A stretch of DNA of 64,000 nucleotides from Chondrus crispus (GCF_000350225.1 NW_005178809.1:867429-931428), one strand, 5' to 3'; counted from the stretch's first letter, positions 20,853 to 32,397 are shown. Numbers and translations are program-made. The notes: generated from the sequence alone by a model not told the origin.

Positions 20853-21379
20853 GGCGCTGTCCGTAGTGCAGTAGGTGTTTAACGGGTACAATACTTTGTA
20901 CGTTAGAATTACGGGCGTCCAGAAACGGCAAAGGGATCTCAAATAGTTTTGTTGACCCTTTCACAAACTGACCGAAAGACCATGCCTTGTTCCATGCCCA
21001 CTTTTTAAGCCTTTTGCTCCTTGTCTTAGACCTTTTTCGAACCACATGCCTTTTTCGTTGCTCCAGCGGGCATGAACTTGCCCGCAGCAAGGGGCCTTTA
21101 CCCCTGCCAGAGGGCAAGGATCAAGTCAAGCTCGCTCCTTGCTTTCGCGGTAAGTTCAACGATATACCCTACCCTTGTCCCTTGCCTTTCGAGGGAAGTG
21201 GTAGAACCCATGACCGCCCATCACTGGTCCGCACCGGTCACTGACCCAAAACACCAAATTCCCAAATTCGTCGCAATTTATCGGCATTCAATTGGGCAGC
21301 GTAAACATTTGCGAACAGCCGTTTGGTCTGGCGCATTTTTCCCCAGCGAGTCTAGACCAAACCCAAGACCACGCACTCC
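20853..21379. other. Spacer after the hAT remnant
   Basis: No gene recognised. It contains a locally purine/pyrimidine-biased stretch and probably the right flank of the hAT element, whose terminus I could not define. Confidence 0.35.
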
Positions 21380-21438
21380 TTACCGGCCTGTTCCTGTGTT
21401 TTGACTGCAGCAGTCAAAACACAGGAACAGGCCGGTAA
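21380..21438. repeat. Perfect palindrome P4 (29-nt arms, 1-nt centre)
   Basis: The two 29-nt arms are exact complements around one A at 21409. It contains CCGGCCTGTTCC and GTTTTGACTGC on the left arm. Lies 140 bp before the Harbinger-3 start codon. Confidence 0.95.
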
Positions 21439-21577
21439 CGCAGTAGCTGCGTTTATCAATAAACATCCCTTCTTTCATCCTCCCATACATCCCTTCCCTC
21501 TACTTTACCAGCAGACCCTTTATCACTTCTACTACCCATCCACATCAAACACGGGCAGTTCCCAACGTCGTGCCATT

Positions 21578-21925
21578 ATGGCGGACAACACTTTCTTGTC
21601 ATCATATGAATCATTGGAAGAGTTTGCTTCCAATGATTTATATGATGACATCACGGATTTACTATACGGCAATAGCGAGGAAGACAGTACTGGGCTTGGC
21701 CATGAATATGCACCAGGGCGCGCAAGGAACATTCATTGCTACACGTTGATGCGCCAAACGCCTGTACCATGACTATTTTTCTGCAAACTCTACGTACTCA
21801 GCAGGACATTTCCCTAGTCGTTTCTGAATGTCCCTTCCTTATTTCAAGCGTGTGATGGCTCCTTTTCAAGACAGAGAGAGGTACTTTAACCAGAATAAAG
21901 ACTGCACAGGACGTCTCGGGCCAAC
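21578..21925 (+). pseudogene. PIF/Harbinger-type transposase, N-terminal fragment (Harbinger-3)
   Basis: Starts at the ATG 21578 with an acidic N-terminus (ESLEEFASNDLYDDITDLL). A frame change after 21740 leads to YHDYFSANSTYSAGHF, an in-frame TGA, MSLPYFKRVM and RYFNQNKDCTGRLGP, which match the conserved region before the HTH of Harbinger nucleases (HDYF...F.RRFRMS...YF.....D..GRLG). The match stops at about 21920 and copia Gag sequence begins, so the rest of the nuclease is lost. Inverted repeat P5 lies in the N-terminal coding part. Different from Harbinger-1 and -2 in sequence. Confidence 0.6.
21601..21646. repeat. Near-perfect inverted repeat P5 (20-nt arms, one mismatch)
   Basis: Left arm 21601-21620, loop AGTTTG, right arm 21627-21646, 19 of 20 pairs match. 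Inside the Harbinger-3 N-terminal coding region. Confidence 0.85.
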
Positions 21926-22673
21926 AGAATACTAGGACAGAGGTCGCTCTAGGAGCCAAGAAATTCAGGTCGGTTGTTTCGACAGACGTGGTACGAAATG
22001 GTGCCGTCGATGTAGACGAAAGTGCTGCCGAGGCTGTTGCCATAGCCAAGGCAATGATTATTGAGGGCTTGAGTGACATACCCCGGCGTATGGGCATCGC
22101 GCATAAATGGAATCCCTGCATGATGTGGCGTCGACTGCGCGACTGCTAGGCAACTTCTAACGTGACCACCAAAGTACAGCTCCCGACCAAACTTACACGC
22201 ATGAATTACAGGAAACAATCTGTGGATGATTACCTTCATGGTTTTGAAGATGTTGTAATCGCCTTCAAGTAATGAGGGTTGTAGTAGACAAGGACCGACA
22301 GGTGGCGATGCTTCTCGCATCGTTTAGGGATGAGGACAAGTCTTCGCACGTAATCTATAGATTTCATTCAGGGACTGCCAGTCCATCATGGGAAACTGTC
22401 ACTGCGAAATTCCTGCGAGAGTCTGGGGAGAAGAAATGGGCTTCTACTAGCCCAAAGGGGCGTTTGAAGCAAACTACTGAAAGTGCTATAGAACCAATAG
22501 CTTCAAATGGCCGCAGGTTTGTGCAAACTTGTAAGCAAAAACCAAAAGGCGTCGTTGTTTCTCATGTAACAAGGGTGGCCATCATTCTCCAAACGGTTCC
22601 AGCTCCCAGAAATATACTTTCACGGGTTCAGACGGGAACCACACAAGCTTGGTCAATTATGCCATCATGATGA
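21926..22673 (+). pseudogene. Ty1/copia Gag remnant (copia-1)
   Basis: Frame with AEAVAIAKAMIIEGLSDIP, MMWRRLRDC, a TAG, then SVDDYLHGFEDVVIAFK. After a small shift near 22268 it continues VVVDKDRQVAMLLASFRD, SHVIYRF and SWETVTAKFLRESGEKK. This is the order of the copia Gag (UBN2/RVT-associated) domain: target helix, DYL..FE, LL.S, and eE at the end. A zinc-knuckle remnant CFSCNKGGHHSPN follows in a third frame at about 22545, with the last Cys replaced by Asn. Gag packages the element RNA into particles. At least one stop and two shifts. Left end fused to Harbinger-3, right end cut by an LTR-A relative at 22680. Confidence 0.7.
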
Positions 22674-22679
22674 TGGCGG

Positions 22680-23190
22680 TGTAGTATAATCACAGGAACT
22701 AATATGTTATTACAAGAATGACTACTGTACCCCCAAATAGCCTTAGAGCGTGCCCGTGCACGCCTGTATGTATGCGCTCGTGGACAGCCGTGCACTTGTA
22801 CAGAGAGACAATTTTGGAGCGAGGTGCACGGGTGTACGATGTAAGCCATAATGTAGGGCACTGTAATACAGTATGATAGACTTGTAGCTGTATATTAAAT
22901 CACAGGGATCCGACGGCGGACGGGACGGCAAGCACGGGCTTGACCAGTATCTCACCACTGGCTACCCAACGCTTATTCTTAACGCGAACTCTGTACGCGA
23001 GCGCTTCTTAGTTTGGAACTACGCAAGAAGCGATCTCGAATGTACTCGAGCGAACTTAGAACGGCCTCCGCCCGGCCGAACTAAGACGTCGCATAGTGCC
23101 GCTCCAGGGCATGGAGGGCGTCTATTCGCTCTAAAGCGTACAGTGATCAAGACGGCTCCGCCCGCTCTACCATGCTACCAACACCACACG
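22680..23190 (+). repeat. Degraded LTR-A relative
   Basis: Starts TGTAGTATAATCACAGG and shares with LTR-A the GTATATTAAAT box and the following GCGGA/GACGGCGG-like block. The right end is not defined and no target duplication was found. Confidence 0.5.
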
Positions 23191-23439
23191 TTCGTTCTAT
23201 TGTTTCTGTGTTTGTCCTGGATTCTGGGGTGCGCAGCTCTAAAATCTATAGCTAAACCTGTTGATGCAAGGAGATTTTCTCAGAACGAAGCAAAGGTCTG
23301 CTTCGCCAAAAAACCGGCAAGAGAGTCTCCCGAATACTGTAAGGAGTGTCTGGCACTGGGGGGACGGTGGTGTACTCCCCAGGCAAAGAGCGTGCGTTCG
23401 GGGGCGCGTGTTTTGCATTTCAGGATACCACCCGTTGGG

Positions 23440-24030
23440 TAACTGGGAGGATATCCGTGCGCGTAGCGCGGTAGTGGAGCGATTGGATGTAGCGCAGAAA
23501 AGGGGCGCCAAGAAGGGGCGAAGTAGCTGGAGCGGCTCGCGCGCGTTTGTACTGTAGGGAACCGAGGGGCGCGAGCAGTAGAGGCCGTTGGGATCAGTCG
23601 GTAGTAGATAAGCTCGTGTAGTCTAGCAATTCGCTAGTACCAGACGCGAGGCTATAACCCTCTAAATCCAAAGACTCAGGAATTAGACCCAAGGCTTCGT
23701 GCCACCTTACTTAGGGATGGACGACGACTATATACTAGTCGACGTCGGAATCAAAATTAATTAAAATATAGATATAAATACCAGTGGTGCAGCAGCTCTC
23801 TTGTATAGCTCCAGAATCTCCAAATTAGGCGAGCAGACAGTACCCACGGGGGAGTGGTATGCTACACGTTGCACGTGTCGAAGGGGCACGTGTACACGTG
23901 GGGAATGACACGGGTACGCGTGGTGTATGAGCTGTCAGTACTTCGACAGGGCTCCGTAGAGCTTACGTACGGACAAGGCCGGTGCTCTGAGTACACTGTT
24001 ATACGTGGAGAATCCGCGTGTGCGCTGCCA
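23440..24030 (+). repeat. LTR-D-like repeat, copy 1
   Basis: Related to the inverted sequence at 56160-56760. Shared elements in the same order are a GCGCGAGCAGTAG-type run, CCCAAGGCTTCGTGC, TTACTTAGGG, a GACGACTATATA...TAGTCGACGTCG palindrome, AATTAATT, and CACGTGTACACGTGGGG. Ends are approximate. Confidence 0.5.
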
Positions 24031-24049
24031 TTGAGGGGGGGCCGATCAG

Positions 24050-24480
24050 TGCCCTCCAAGGAGTCATATGTAAACAGGTAGACGCAACGGAGATTCAGAT
24101 AATTTATCCCAGTCTCTGCTGCGGGAGGAAAACCGCAGTGCCCTCGCACGCGTATGCGGGCAGTAGTATAAATTACCATCCAGCAACATACAGAATGAAG
24201 AATCGTCATCATCATCGAATCATCTCGTTTTATGACTAAACATTGTTCTCTCACCAAACGCCGTTGCGTTTGCTTTCGAGCAGGTACTGCTCCGCGCAGT
24301 GGGCATTTCACACTTCCCGGCGCATCGCACGTCCGCGATCGGCAAACTCCACTTGCCGTTCGCAAGCGGAGATCACTGACGTGCTGTTAGCAGGGCACAC
24401 GCAAGACGGCTGCCGTTTGGAGACATCCATTTACTTGCTGTGTGCGTGCTGCAACATTCGCGAATAACGCTAAATTGGCG
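24050..24480 (+). repeat. Repeat block R, copy 1
   Basis: About 430 bp closely related to 33815-34235. Shared stretches include AATTACCATCCAGCAAC, TCATTTTATGACTAAACATT-like and GCAAGCGGAGATCACTGA. Copy 2 lies directly upstream of a copia fragment, so block R is probably part of a copia Gag region. Confidence 0.75.
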
Positions 24481-24551
24481 TACAGAAAATATTTGGTTCA
24501 ACTCTTTCTATTCATCATGACGTCTTCTTTTGACCGGTTGGAGGTAGACCC

Positions 24552-25071
24552 CGTATTATAACCCCCCTTGGGGGTCTATATTTAGGTTAGAATCAAGAAT
24601 TATATGGCTACTGTAGAGCCCGATGCTCTACAGTACTACCCTACGTGTACACGCGCCCCCCACGTGAAAGAGGGCGCGTGTCTACGTGTAGTGTCAGCCC
24701 GATGGCTGACAGTATTACAGTGCAGACCGACCTGCATTACTGTACTGTAGTAGTATCATAGATTACTTTGTATATTAAATATGGAGCGGACCGACGGCGA
24801 TGGAGGAGGGACAAGTACGGACTTGTCGAGGATCCTCCACCTTGGTCCGCCCCGCTTACTTTCAGGTACTTCTTTCAGTTACCTTAGAGTAGAACCGCGC
24901 GCGGGTTGAGGACGCACGCAGCACGCCCACGAGCCGGCTCTGCCTCCGCCCGTCGGTACTGCATCATCACCCGGTACTATGGGTGAGCCGTGCTTCTATT
25001 TTCCCGCCGATCGGGGTCTTTCCGAATTGTCAGTACTCACCCCCCTCGTCGTTGGGGGTGATTATACTACA
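24552..25071 (+). mobile_element. Solo LTR-A, 520 bp, TSD GACCC
   Basis: From CGTATTATAACCCCCC (expected TGTAG start, two changes) to GATTATACTACA. Exact 5-bp duplication GACCC at 24547-24551 and 25072-25076. About 160 bp shorter than other LTR-A copies through an internal deletion between the hairpin array and the 3' end. Confidence 0.88.
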
Positions 25072-25365
25072 GACCCAAAATTTGAAACCGAACAATCCGA
25101 GCTCATCGGCAAAGTGGGAAAATTATCGACAGCGCAGTAGTTCTTCTCCAGAAACAAATGAACGGATACTAAGAAAAAGCCGGTAGCAGTTTACGCCTGC
25201 AATAGTATTCTCTCACATTGTACTTTTGACATATCGAATATATCAGAGATTGAGGAAAGTACTCCGAGATCGCGGACTACAAATTACTCGCCAGGGGCGT
25301 CCTATTAGTCAGCGTTAGTCTCATTTGGTGTATCACTCCCCCGGACACGAAGAATGTTTAAATGA

Positions 25366-25704
25366 ATGCATGAAAATCATTGCAGACTTTCGCAATGTAC
25401 GAAAAGAAGCAGTCGGCGAGGCGGAAAGACACATAGCTGGATCCGCACAACCGATGAGCTGCAGTACGTTCCAGATCCAAATGAAATCTACAAATCGACT
25501 AACATACACAATTATAACAATGGCGACGATGCGGAAGAACCAAGTCAACAGTCAGAAAACCAAATGATCTTAAATGTGTTGAGCAAAATGTGTTTTGAAT
25601 TTATGGAAGAACGACTTGCCCGTCAACAGCTCGCAAGTTCTTTGACGCACAACAATAAGTTCTGTTCTCAATCAATGAATCAGCTTTGTAGTAAGGTCCA
25701 TTAA
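25366..25704 (+). pseudogene. Possible N-terminal Gag segment of copia-2
   Basis: 112-codon ORF, hydrophilic, with SQQSENQMILNVLSKMCFEF and FMEERLARQQLASS. It lies between two solo LTR-A insertions and upstream of the zinc knuckle and pol pieces of copia-2, so a Gag origin is likely by position. No domain is recognised in it. Confidence 0.3.
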
Positions 25705-25765
25705 ATTTCCTAACGATTCAAAGACTCTCGTCCTAAATATGAAGGAACTTATGATGAATGCTGGG

Positions 25766-26445
25766 TGTAGTATAACCCCCCTGGGGCTTTTTAGTTAGAT
25801 TAGATCAACAACGGGATCCAATACTGTAGAGCCCGATGCTCCACAGTACTACCGCGAGTGGCCACGTGTACCCTCGGGTACAGGGCGCACGCGTGCACAC
25901 GGGTACACGTGTACCGCGCGGGACGGAAGCGCGCGCACACACGTGTACTGTCAGCCTCGATGGCTGACAGTATTACAGTACGGACCGATCTGTGCTACAG
26001 TTGTCCACTACAGTAATTCGGTACTGTAGTGTTATAGATTGTTCTGTATATTAAATATGGAGCGGACCGGCGGCGGTGGAGGAGGACAGCCACGGTCTTG
26101 TCACGGACCGACCGTCAAAATCCGACTTCCCGCTTATTGTAAGGTAGGGCTCGCTAACTACCTTAGAGCGGAAGCGAGAGCGGGTTGAGGACGCGCGCGG
26201 CACGCCCACGAGCCGGCTCCGCTTCCACCCGTCGGTACTGGATCGTTACCCAGTACCGCGCCGGGGCGTCGAGGCGTCGAACCGCTCGCGCGTGCCGGCG
26301 TCCTCTCTGTCCCGCTCTGCCACGCCAACCGGGCCCGCTGCGGGGTGCCGTTAGCTGGTGTCCGCTTCGCCCCTGTCTTCCCGATCGACAAGGGTCTCCG
26401 TCGAACTGCGCATACACCCCTATCGCTGGGGGTGTTTATGCTACA
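25766..26445 (+). mobile_element. Solo LTR-A, 680 bp, TSD CTGGG
   Basis: TGTAGTATAACCCCCC to GGGTGTTTATGCTACA, flanked by exact CTGGG at 25761-25765 and 26446-26450. Contains the full four-hairpin array followed by TATATTAAATATGG at about 26047. A complete solo LTR inserted in copia-2 Gag sequence. Confidence 0.93.
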
Positions 26446-27061
26446 CTGGGAAGAGTACCAAGATTCATACGAGAACGCTTCTGACGACCAAGATTTGACT
26501 GATCGCCAAATGCTCTCACAAATGCATAACATTTTAAAGCAGATGCGCTGGAATACTACAACTCATACATCAAGAGTACCTGAAACAATTTTCGGGAAGC
26601 TTGCAAAATGATTGATATGTACTTTAACTCACACACACTCAACAGATGCATGTTGGAAATTTGCTCAGATCTGTGCGACTTTCTGAATTTACGGAAGACG
26701 AACCGGGAATGGACAGGGCACTGGAGAAATTAGCATCACATATCATTAAGAGGCATAAGCAAACACCGTACTCGTACCGCACTGAATGAAATAAGGTGGA
26801 ATAGCTTCAGATGGCGGTTCCGAGCCATCCATGGGCAACGCCTGGCATTTCCCACATCAATGAATCCCCTCGAATCTAGGATTTTTAATCAAGCTTTTAA
26901 GAATTGCACAAGCGAAAATGGCTGAGTTGGAATCCAGCATCCTCGATTGTGATACGAACGAAAGCCACTTAATTCGAAATGAATCGAAGCCTTCCATTCA
27001 TTTTATGCAACCCTGATACGCTCGAAGTATATCTATTTAGCTCTTCCAAGGTGGAAAGAAA

Positions 27062-27588
27062 ATGAATTGTTGGAACTGCGCGGAGCCTGGACATACGCAC
27101 GCTAGTTGCTGCGTGCCACTCGATCCTGTCAGTAGTGCATCAAGAAAAGTGGCCTGTTTTGACAGTGAAAATAGGGAAAGGACACGAAGAGAAACGAATA
27201 TAAGCGGGTCCTCTTTGAGACGGAACTTGGCATGAAGGAGCTTGGAATTTTGGAAACCGGTACAACGCGATGTTTTTCTTCTGACGAAGATGCACTACTT
27301 ATGATCCGAGTATCGGATTGGAGGTGCAGGCAGCCAAGCAAGTTGGACCAAGACAAAAGTCCAGCAAAGAACATTTATCAAAACATGTGGAGGGACAGTG
27401 AATACAATGTTGAAGGCCCGGATCCATCAGATATGTCTATGGATTTTTCGAAGGGGCAGACCCTCGCCAAGAGTGTCTTTATATTACGCGAAAGAAAGCA
27501 GCAGACAAGAAGCCTGAAAGAAATCTGCCCAGCTGAAAATATCCGGGCAAAGTCCCGAAAACATGGCCTGCCGTCACATATTCTTTGA
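27062..27588 (+). pseudogene. copia-2 zinc knuckle and linker
   Basis: ATG at 27062 starts MNCWNCAEPGHTHASCC, a CX2CX4HX4C zinc knuckle that binds RNA in Gag. The linker after it (27232-27588) is acidic and unremarkable. Upstream (26640-27060), Gag-like pieces can be seen in several frames. Part of the same dead polyprotein as the protease and integrase that follow. Confidence 0.65.
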
Positions 27589-27907
27589 CGACAGGAAAGT
27601 GATTTCAGGCAATGCTCAAAGCTCGAAACTAACTTTCTCCAATACCAAATTTCGAAGTGCAGTTGTTGAAATGGGAGCACGGCGATCTGTAATCGGTAAA
27701 CGCCAAGCCAAGCTGATGTGTTCCTCCATAAATTATAAAATCAAGGTGTTACCTTCAGGCATCACACACAAATTTGGTGATGGTTTCCACTGGTCGCGCT
27801 GTGAGAAAGTCTGTATTCCAACACCGAATGGATCTTATATTGAGATATTGCTGGAAGTAGTAGATACATACGTTCCCATGCTTATCGGGTTGGCTGGATT
27901 GTATTAG
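27563..27907 (+). pseudogene. copia-2 aspartic protease domain
   Basis: FRSAVVEMGARRSVIGKRQA aligns with the D-T/S-G-A active-site region of retroelement proteases, but the catalytic Asp position reads Glu (VVEMGA). Downstream features of the family are present: FGDG, PTPNGSYI, and VPMLIGL near the end. Ends at a TAG at 27905. Would process the polyprotein; with Glu at the active site it would be inactive. Confidence 0.65.
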
Positions 27908-28026
27908 ACGACGAGGGACTTGTTGTTAACAACGTGACCGGCAAAATGGAATTTCCTCGCGGTAATTAGGGTTTGCCGATCAACTGGAAGCATGGTCACC
28001 TCTACCTGACATGGAACTTGAGTGAA

Positions 28027-29030
28027 TGTTTTTCACGAAAGCAGAGCTATCAAAGATACATCTGCAGTTCTATCATTCCCACGCCCCAAACCTTGACAAT
28101 TTGATCAAGAGAGAGCAACCTAAAACAGCGAGCAGCTCTCGTCGAAAACATTAGAAGAGATATTAGAGGCCTGCAGAACTTGTCGTATATTTTGGAAAAA
28201 ACCATGTCGCTTCGTCGTTTCAATGCCTCCTTCCAAAATTGTTTTAACAAAGAAGTAGCTCTCGATTCGATGTGGTTGAATGGGAAAGCAGTTCTTGACG
28301 TCTTGGACACACAAACTCATTTCCGCAATGCAGAAATATTAACAGAACAATCAGTCGAGGACGTATGGCGGTCCTTCATAAACTGTCCGTCTTCTATTTA
28401 TGCCTGGTTCTCTTCTAAGATTTGCTTCGACCAAAGAAACGCCTTTAAGTCTCCTAGAGGGAAGCAACTGTCTGAAACTGTTGGCCTTCACCTCCTGTTT
28501 TCGGGCGCCGAGAGTCAAAACTCCCTGAAACTAAGACAACAGTATCATGACCCACTACGATGAATGTTTCGGAAAATCAAATTCGACCACCCGAGAGTGA
28601 AAGACGAGTTCGCGCTAAGGCTCGCTGTCAACTCTATGAGCTGTGCAACTGTACCAGAACGGCCAATATCTGTTCTCGTTGTTTTTGTGGTACACCCTCG
28701 ATTCCCTCCGATCAACACAACAGGACCTAACCAACGTGCAAAGGATGAAGGCTTTACACGGTGGTCGGGCAGAAATGGCCGCAATCGGTGCAGAACTACG
28801 CGTACAAAAGGCTGTCAGATCTGACATGTACTCCGAGAGCAGCCCAATACGCATTGGAAGCATGGCAAAAGGTATATGTACTTCGTGAATCGGACAGGCG
28901 CTATATCGGACCGTTTTCAATATTGCGGATTGACGGAAAGAAGGTCTTCATACTTATGAAAGGCAGAGGTGCTCTTATGCCTTTCATAAGTATGGAGAGT
29001 ACAGCGAAGAATTCATCAAATAATCTCTGA
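28027..29030 (+). pseudogene. copia-2 integrase (zinc-binding, core, C-terminal)
   Basis: FFTKAELSKIHLQFYHSHAP and EACRTCR (different frames) give the HHCC zinc-binding domain. The core in 28180-28563 contains FNKEVALDSMWLNGK, DTQTHFRNAEIL, DVWRSF, DQRNAF and SGAESQNSLK...QQYHDPLR, which is the D-D-E layout of this integrase class. After a TGA at 28561, FRKIKFDHPRV and RLAVNSM continue the same frame. The C-terminal region (KVYVLRESDRRYIGPFSILR) is in another frame and holds palindrome P6. It would insert cDNA into the host genome. Several shifts and stops. Confidence 0.75.
28949..28994. repeat. Inverted repeat P6 (17-nt arms, 12-nt loop)
   Basis: CATACTTATGAAAGGCA and its exact complement. 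In the integrase C-terminal part of copia-2. Confidence 0.93.
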
Positions 29031-29231
29031 CACCCCCTTTTATGATCTTTCAAGCGATATATACTTATTGATGCGCTGCACTCCACACTTAAGCAGTTCA
29101 ATTCTACGAAAAAGCGTCTTACACTAATGGCCCTCTCGATATTGTCATACAGGGTATCTTGCACCCCTCTGATCCTTGCGTGCATAACAAGGAATCAGAA
29201 ATTGCAAAGAGAAGAAAATTGAGGGTGGAAA

Positions 29232-29420
29232 GTGGTGACTAAAGAAGATATCCTAGCATGGGCGACCGGGGTGAGTGGGCGATTTGTTGTGACTATCAAG
29301 AACGTGGAAACATACCAACCGATCTACAAAGCCCGCTCTGAGGTGCAAGGGCACAAGGAAAAGGAGACGACACAACTCGTTCACGATATCACCAAGGTTC
29401 CTCAAAGCTCAAGAAGACTA
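29232..29420 (+). pseudogene. copia-2 reverse transcriptase, N-terminal part
   Basis: WATGVSGRFVVTIKNVET, YKARSEVQGHKEKE and LVHDITKVPQSSRRL match the start of the RVT_2 domain of copia elements. The match ends precisely at the TA where the 2977-bp pogo-2 element is inserted. Joining to 32400 continues in frame with LIALTAIF. Confidence 0.82.
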
Positions 29421-29639
29421 CACCGTGAATAATATTCAGTCTGAGGGAAAAATTAGTGCAGGAACTGAATTAGTGGATCCTGCATTATTTTAGTTCTGAG
29501 CCTTTCGTTCAAGAATAAAATTGGAAAGGGTATTCTAATTAATGACCGCACATAAATTACTGCCGCTCAAAACGCATGTGTTTTACTACGTTAGGGACCC
29601 AACTGAATTATTCTGAGCAGCGGTTCCATTTTCTTCCTC

Positions 29640-31090
29640 TAAGACGACTTACACGTTTCACTCGTTTCAGGTGATCACCTGAAACGTCCTCAGCGCTCTT
29701 ATCTCCATCGGCGTTGGGGTCCTTTCCCTCAATATCATTCGCGATGCCGTCCATCTATGTTCTGCAGATGGGGAAACAATTGCTTCTCATGCCACTGGCC
29801 ACTTAAAGCAAGCGACAAACCATATCTTGTCATGGCTTTCCTCGCTCACCTGATCCCCTTTCTGTCCCACGTATCGTTACCCTTGCGAATCACACTAGCC
29901 GCGAGACGCAGACAAAGGTTCTTGCCAGGCTTAGGTAATTTCCCGGACTCAACGTTCGTTCTTTCCATGCTTGGCTTCCCAAATGCTCGACCTTTTACTC
30001 ATCCAAAGTGCTCGCCATCTTTGTTCATTTTCTGAATTATGAAGCTATCTGCTGATTGACACAAATGCGTCGCGTTTGGAGGCAAAAATACAGCCTTGAA
30101 TTAATGTCATTAAGTTGCTCCATCTGCTCAAAATTTGAGTTATATCCTGAGCAATTATCCGAAACAATTGTGAGCTGCCACCCGTATGTGTCCCTTTTAA
30201 CGGCACGGGGCTCGGTCAGCCACTGTACAAAAACGTACTCATCCATCCATCCATCCTTTTGGGCCTGTACGTTATGATACCGCCGGTACGTCATCTGGCG
30301 CACCCCTTAGTGGGTAACTCTTCTTATCGCATTTTGGAACACCATAAACGGAGTTTCTATTGACCCACTTCTTTCGCTAGTGATCCTTACCACTATAGTC
30401 ACACCAACCTCTCCAGCATACTTCACGTTCTGTGTACTAATCACACTCAAAGTTTTCCCGTCATCCATATTGACCACAAATATGGGTCTCGTCCATATTC
30501 TCAACCATATCCTCTTTCCAATGTCCCATTTGTAAACCCCTGGCAAATCTGTCCAAGGTGGTAGGATACTCCGAGATCAATGTGAATTTCCTTACCTAGG
30601 CTTACCGAAATCCACACTGCCTCCAGCTGATTATCTCAAAGCGATCCATAAAACTCTGAACCCACCGCTTGGTAATTTTACTAACCAACTCTGATGCGAC
30701 CCTATCCAACAAGTCAACACCATATTCTCCGTCTACGTCTCTAATGCTTGCAGAGCGCTTCAATTGTACCAGCATTAAACTTCAAGCCGGATTTAGAAAG
30801 GCGTTCAAACTCGTTCATGAGCACAACTTGTACATTTCGAGCCCACGCTTCTTGCTTTCTGCCTCTCCTCTTAAAGGCCTCGACGAGCACAACCTTTCTT
30901 CCACCTATAAGTCTACCTCCCGCAATACATCTCCGCTTCACGAGATGGCCTACTACACGAACCAACTCGTCAGCACTTGACAAAATGTTACTTCTTGCTT
31001 TAAACGAACGAGAAGCTTTCGAAAGGTTGCCCTACTCCTTCCCCCTAAGCACCGAGTGCAACGTTTTGATGGCTTTAGTTGCTATCAACT
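29640..31090 (-). pseudogene. DDE_1-superfamily transposase of pogo-2, broken
   Basis: Minus-strand pieces in order: VVLMNEFERLSKSGLKFNAG (near 30800), ITKRWVQSFMDRF (near 30650), FVVNMDDGKTLSVISTQNVK (30480-30420), PFMVFQNAIRR, then a stop at 30307. The next part has DGWMDEYVFVQWLTEPRA, LTIVSDNCSGYN with the second catalytic Asp, and FCLQTRRICVNQQIAS in place of the usual LPPN...CQPADSF. A C-terminal part follows with GKNLCLRLAASVIRKGND. This arrangement (WVQ.FM, NMDDG, GWMD, DNCSGHN) is that of a DDE_1 group common in oomycete and algal genomes; His of SGHN is Tyr here. At least two stops and two shifts. Confidence 0.75.
29663..29686. repeat. Perfect palindrome P7 (12-nt arms, no loop)
   Basis: CGTTTCAGGTGA followed by its complement. 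Lies in the C-terminal coding part of the pogo-2 transposase. Confidence 0.95.
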
Positions 31091-31137
31091 TCCCGGACCC
31101 ACAATCTTTGGGGTCCGCTACCGTCTGCCAAACAAAA

Positions 31138-31660
31138 TTGTAGCACAATTGCGTACCACGACCACCCCGGGGAGATGTGACCCGAACGGGGGAGCAGGTG
31201 CTATTGTAACGAGCGGGCCTACACGCGCCCTCCGTGGAGTACAGTAGTATCCCACCGGACCCACGTGGTACAACCGCTGGTAAGAATCGGGGCCACGGGC
31301 ACATGTGTGTAATCTCTACGGCTGGTAAGATTGTAATTAGTAGTTCATTGCACAACTTTATTAATTGTGTACAGAAGCTCGGACAAAATCTGTAACAGCC
31401 ACTGTAGCAAGACAGGTGTCCGGGCGCCCCACTTAGGGGCTAAGACCGGGGCATCTGTCCCGTTCCAGGAAAGAGGGGGTAGACTCGCCTCCTTAACCAT
31501 TACGGCTATTAGCTACCTCCGTTCCAGTTTCCCTTTTAGTTCCGGCTTCTAACCGGTGACAGGCCGTCTAGTTTTCGGACCGCCGACCGGCTGAGCGTCA
31601 CCGGCCACGTGTGCCTTCTCTCTTTACCAGTCATCCCGTACGGTTTGCGTTCGCAAGTGG
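31138..31660 (+). repeat. LTR-E copy 3 nested in pogo-2
   Basis: Begins TGTAGCACAATTGCG and matches LTR-E copy 1 in a GTGTACAGAAG/GTGTGCAGTAC block, in the GGGGCTAAGACC block and in GGCCACGTGTGCCT with the following TCCCGTACGGTTT. Right boundary approximate; no target duplication found. Confidence 0.55.
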
Positions 31661-32397
31661 GTACCTAGCGGCGCGCGCTCCCTTACCTCTAACCCTTCTC
31701 GATTCCGAATGGTCGGGACGAGAGTAGTTAGTCCACAAGCATGAACTCGCTCTTGAATAGTTGATTCTTGCTGTGGGCCTCTTTTTGTGTTGCCTTTATG
31801 AAATGGCTGTGCAGAAGCAACTTCAGGGACAGACGTTTCAGTAGTAAAAAGGAAGGAGGATGAAGAGGAATCGCAGTTGAGATGAAGGCTGTTGTTATTG
31901 TTATTGGGCAATGGCTGACAACTTCGGATAGCTGTCAAAAGCGGAGAAGGGGATAGGACGTTGATGGTGAAGAACAGTTGGCTGAGATAATGGTTTCAGA
32001 TATTCATGAAGGGTTTGTTTTAATATACATGCTAGGCGGATAGCATAGCGGCTTTGAACTAAAATGGTTTGGAACTAGATGCAGTGTTGCTTTCAGAGTG
32101 TTTCGCAACGTTTGTCCACGTTTTGTATACTGTTGACTAGAATCGATCAAACTTATCCAGAGGCAAGGAAGTTTTTTGATAACGGGTTGTACTGTACTGG
32201 CGCTGCAACCGACTATTTTGAGCTGGGGAAAACGGCACTATTTTTGCAATTTCTGCCCATCTCGCGTATACTAATTTATGTGGGTGCTTGAATGGTGTGG
32301 GTACGGGAATATTGGAGGCCGTGCTAATTTATGTTCATGGGGCTCATACAGAACCCTAAGAACTGGTGGAGGCCGGACTTAAGAATGTTCACGGGTG

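Larger units (their letters stand above)
29421..32397 (-). mobile_element. pogo-type DNA transposon (pogo-2), 2977 bp, in copia-2
   Basis: Terminal repeats CACCGTGAATAATATTCAG at the left and, inverted, CACCCGTGAACATTCTTAAG at the right, flanked by TA on each side (29419-29420, 32398-32399). Excising the element and one TA rejoins the copia reverse transcriptase in frame. It carries a DDE_1 transposase on the minus strand and a nested LTR-E. The part 31650-32050 holds a minus-strand ORF of 104 codons that may be the transposase N-terminus, separated by the LTR. Confidence 0.87.
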
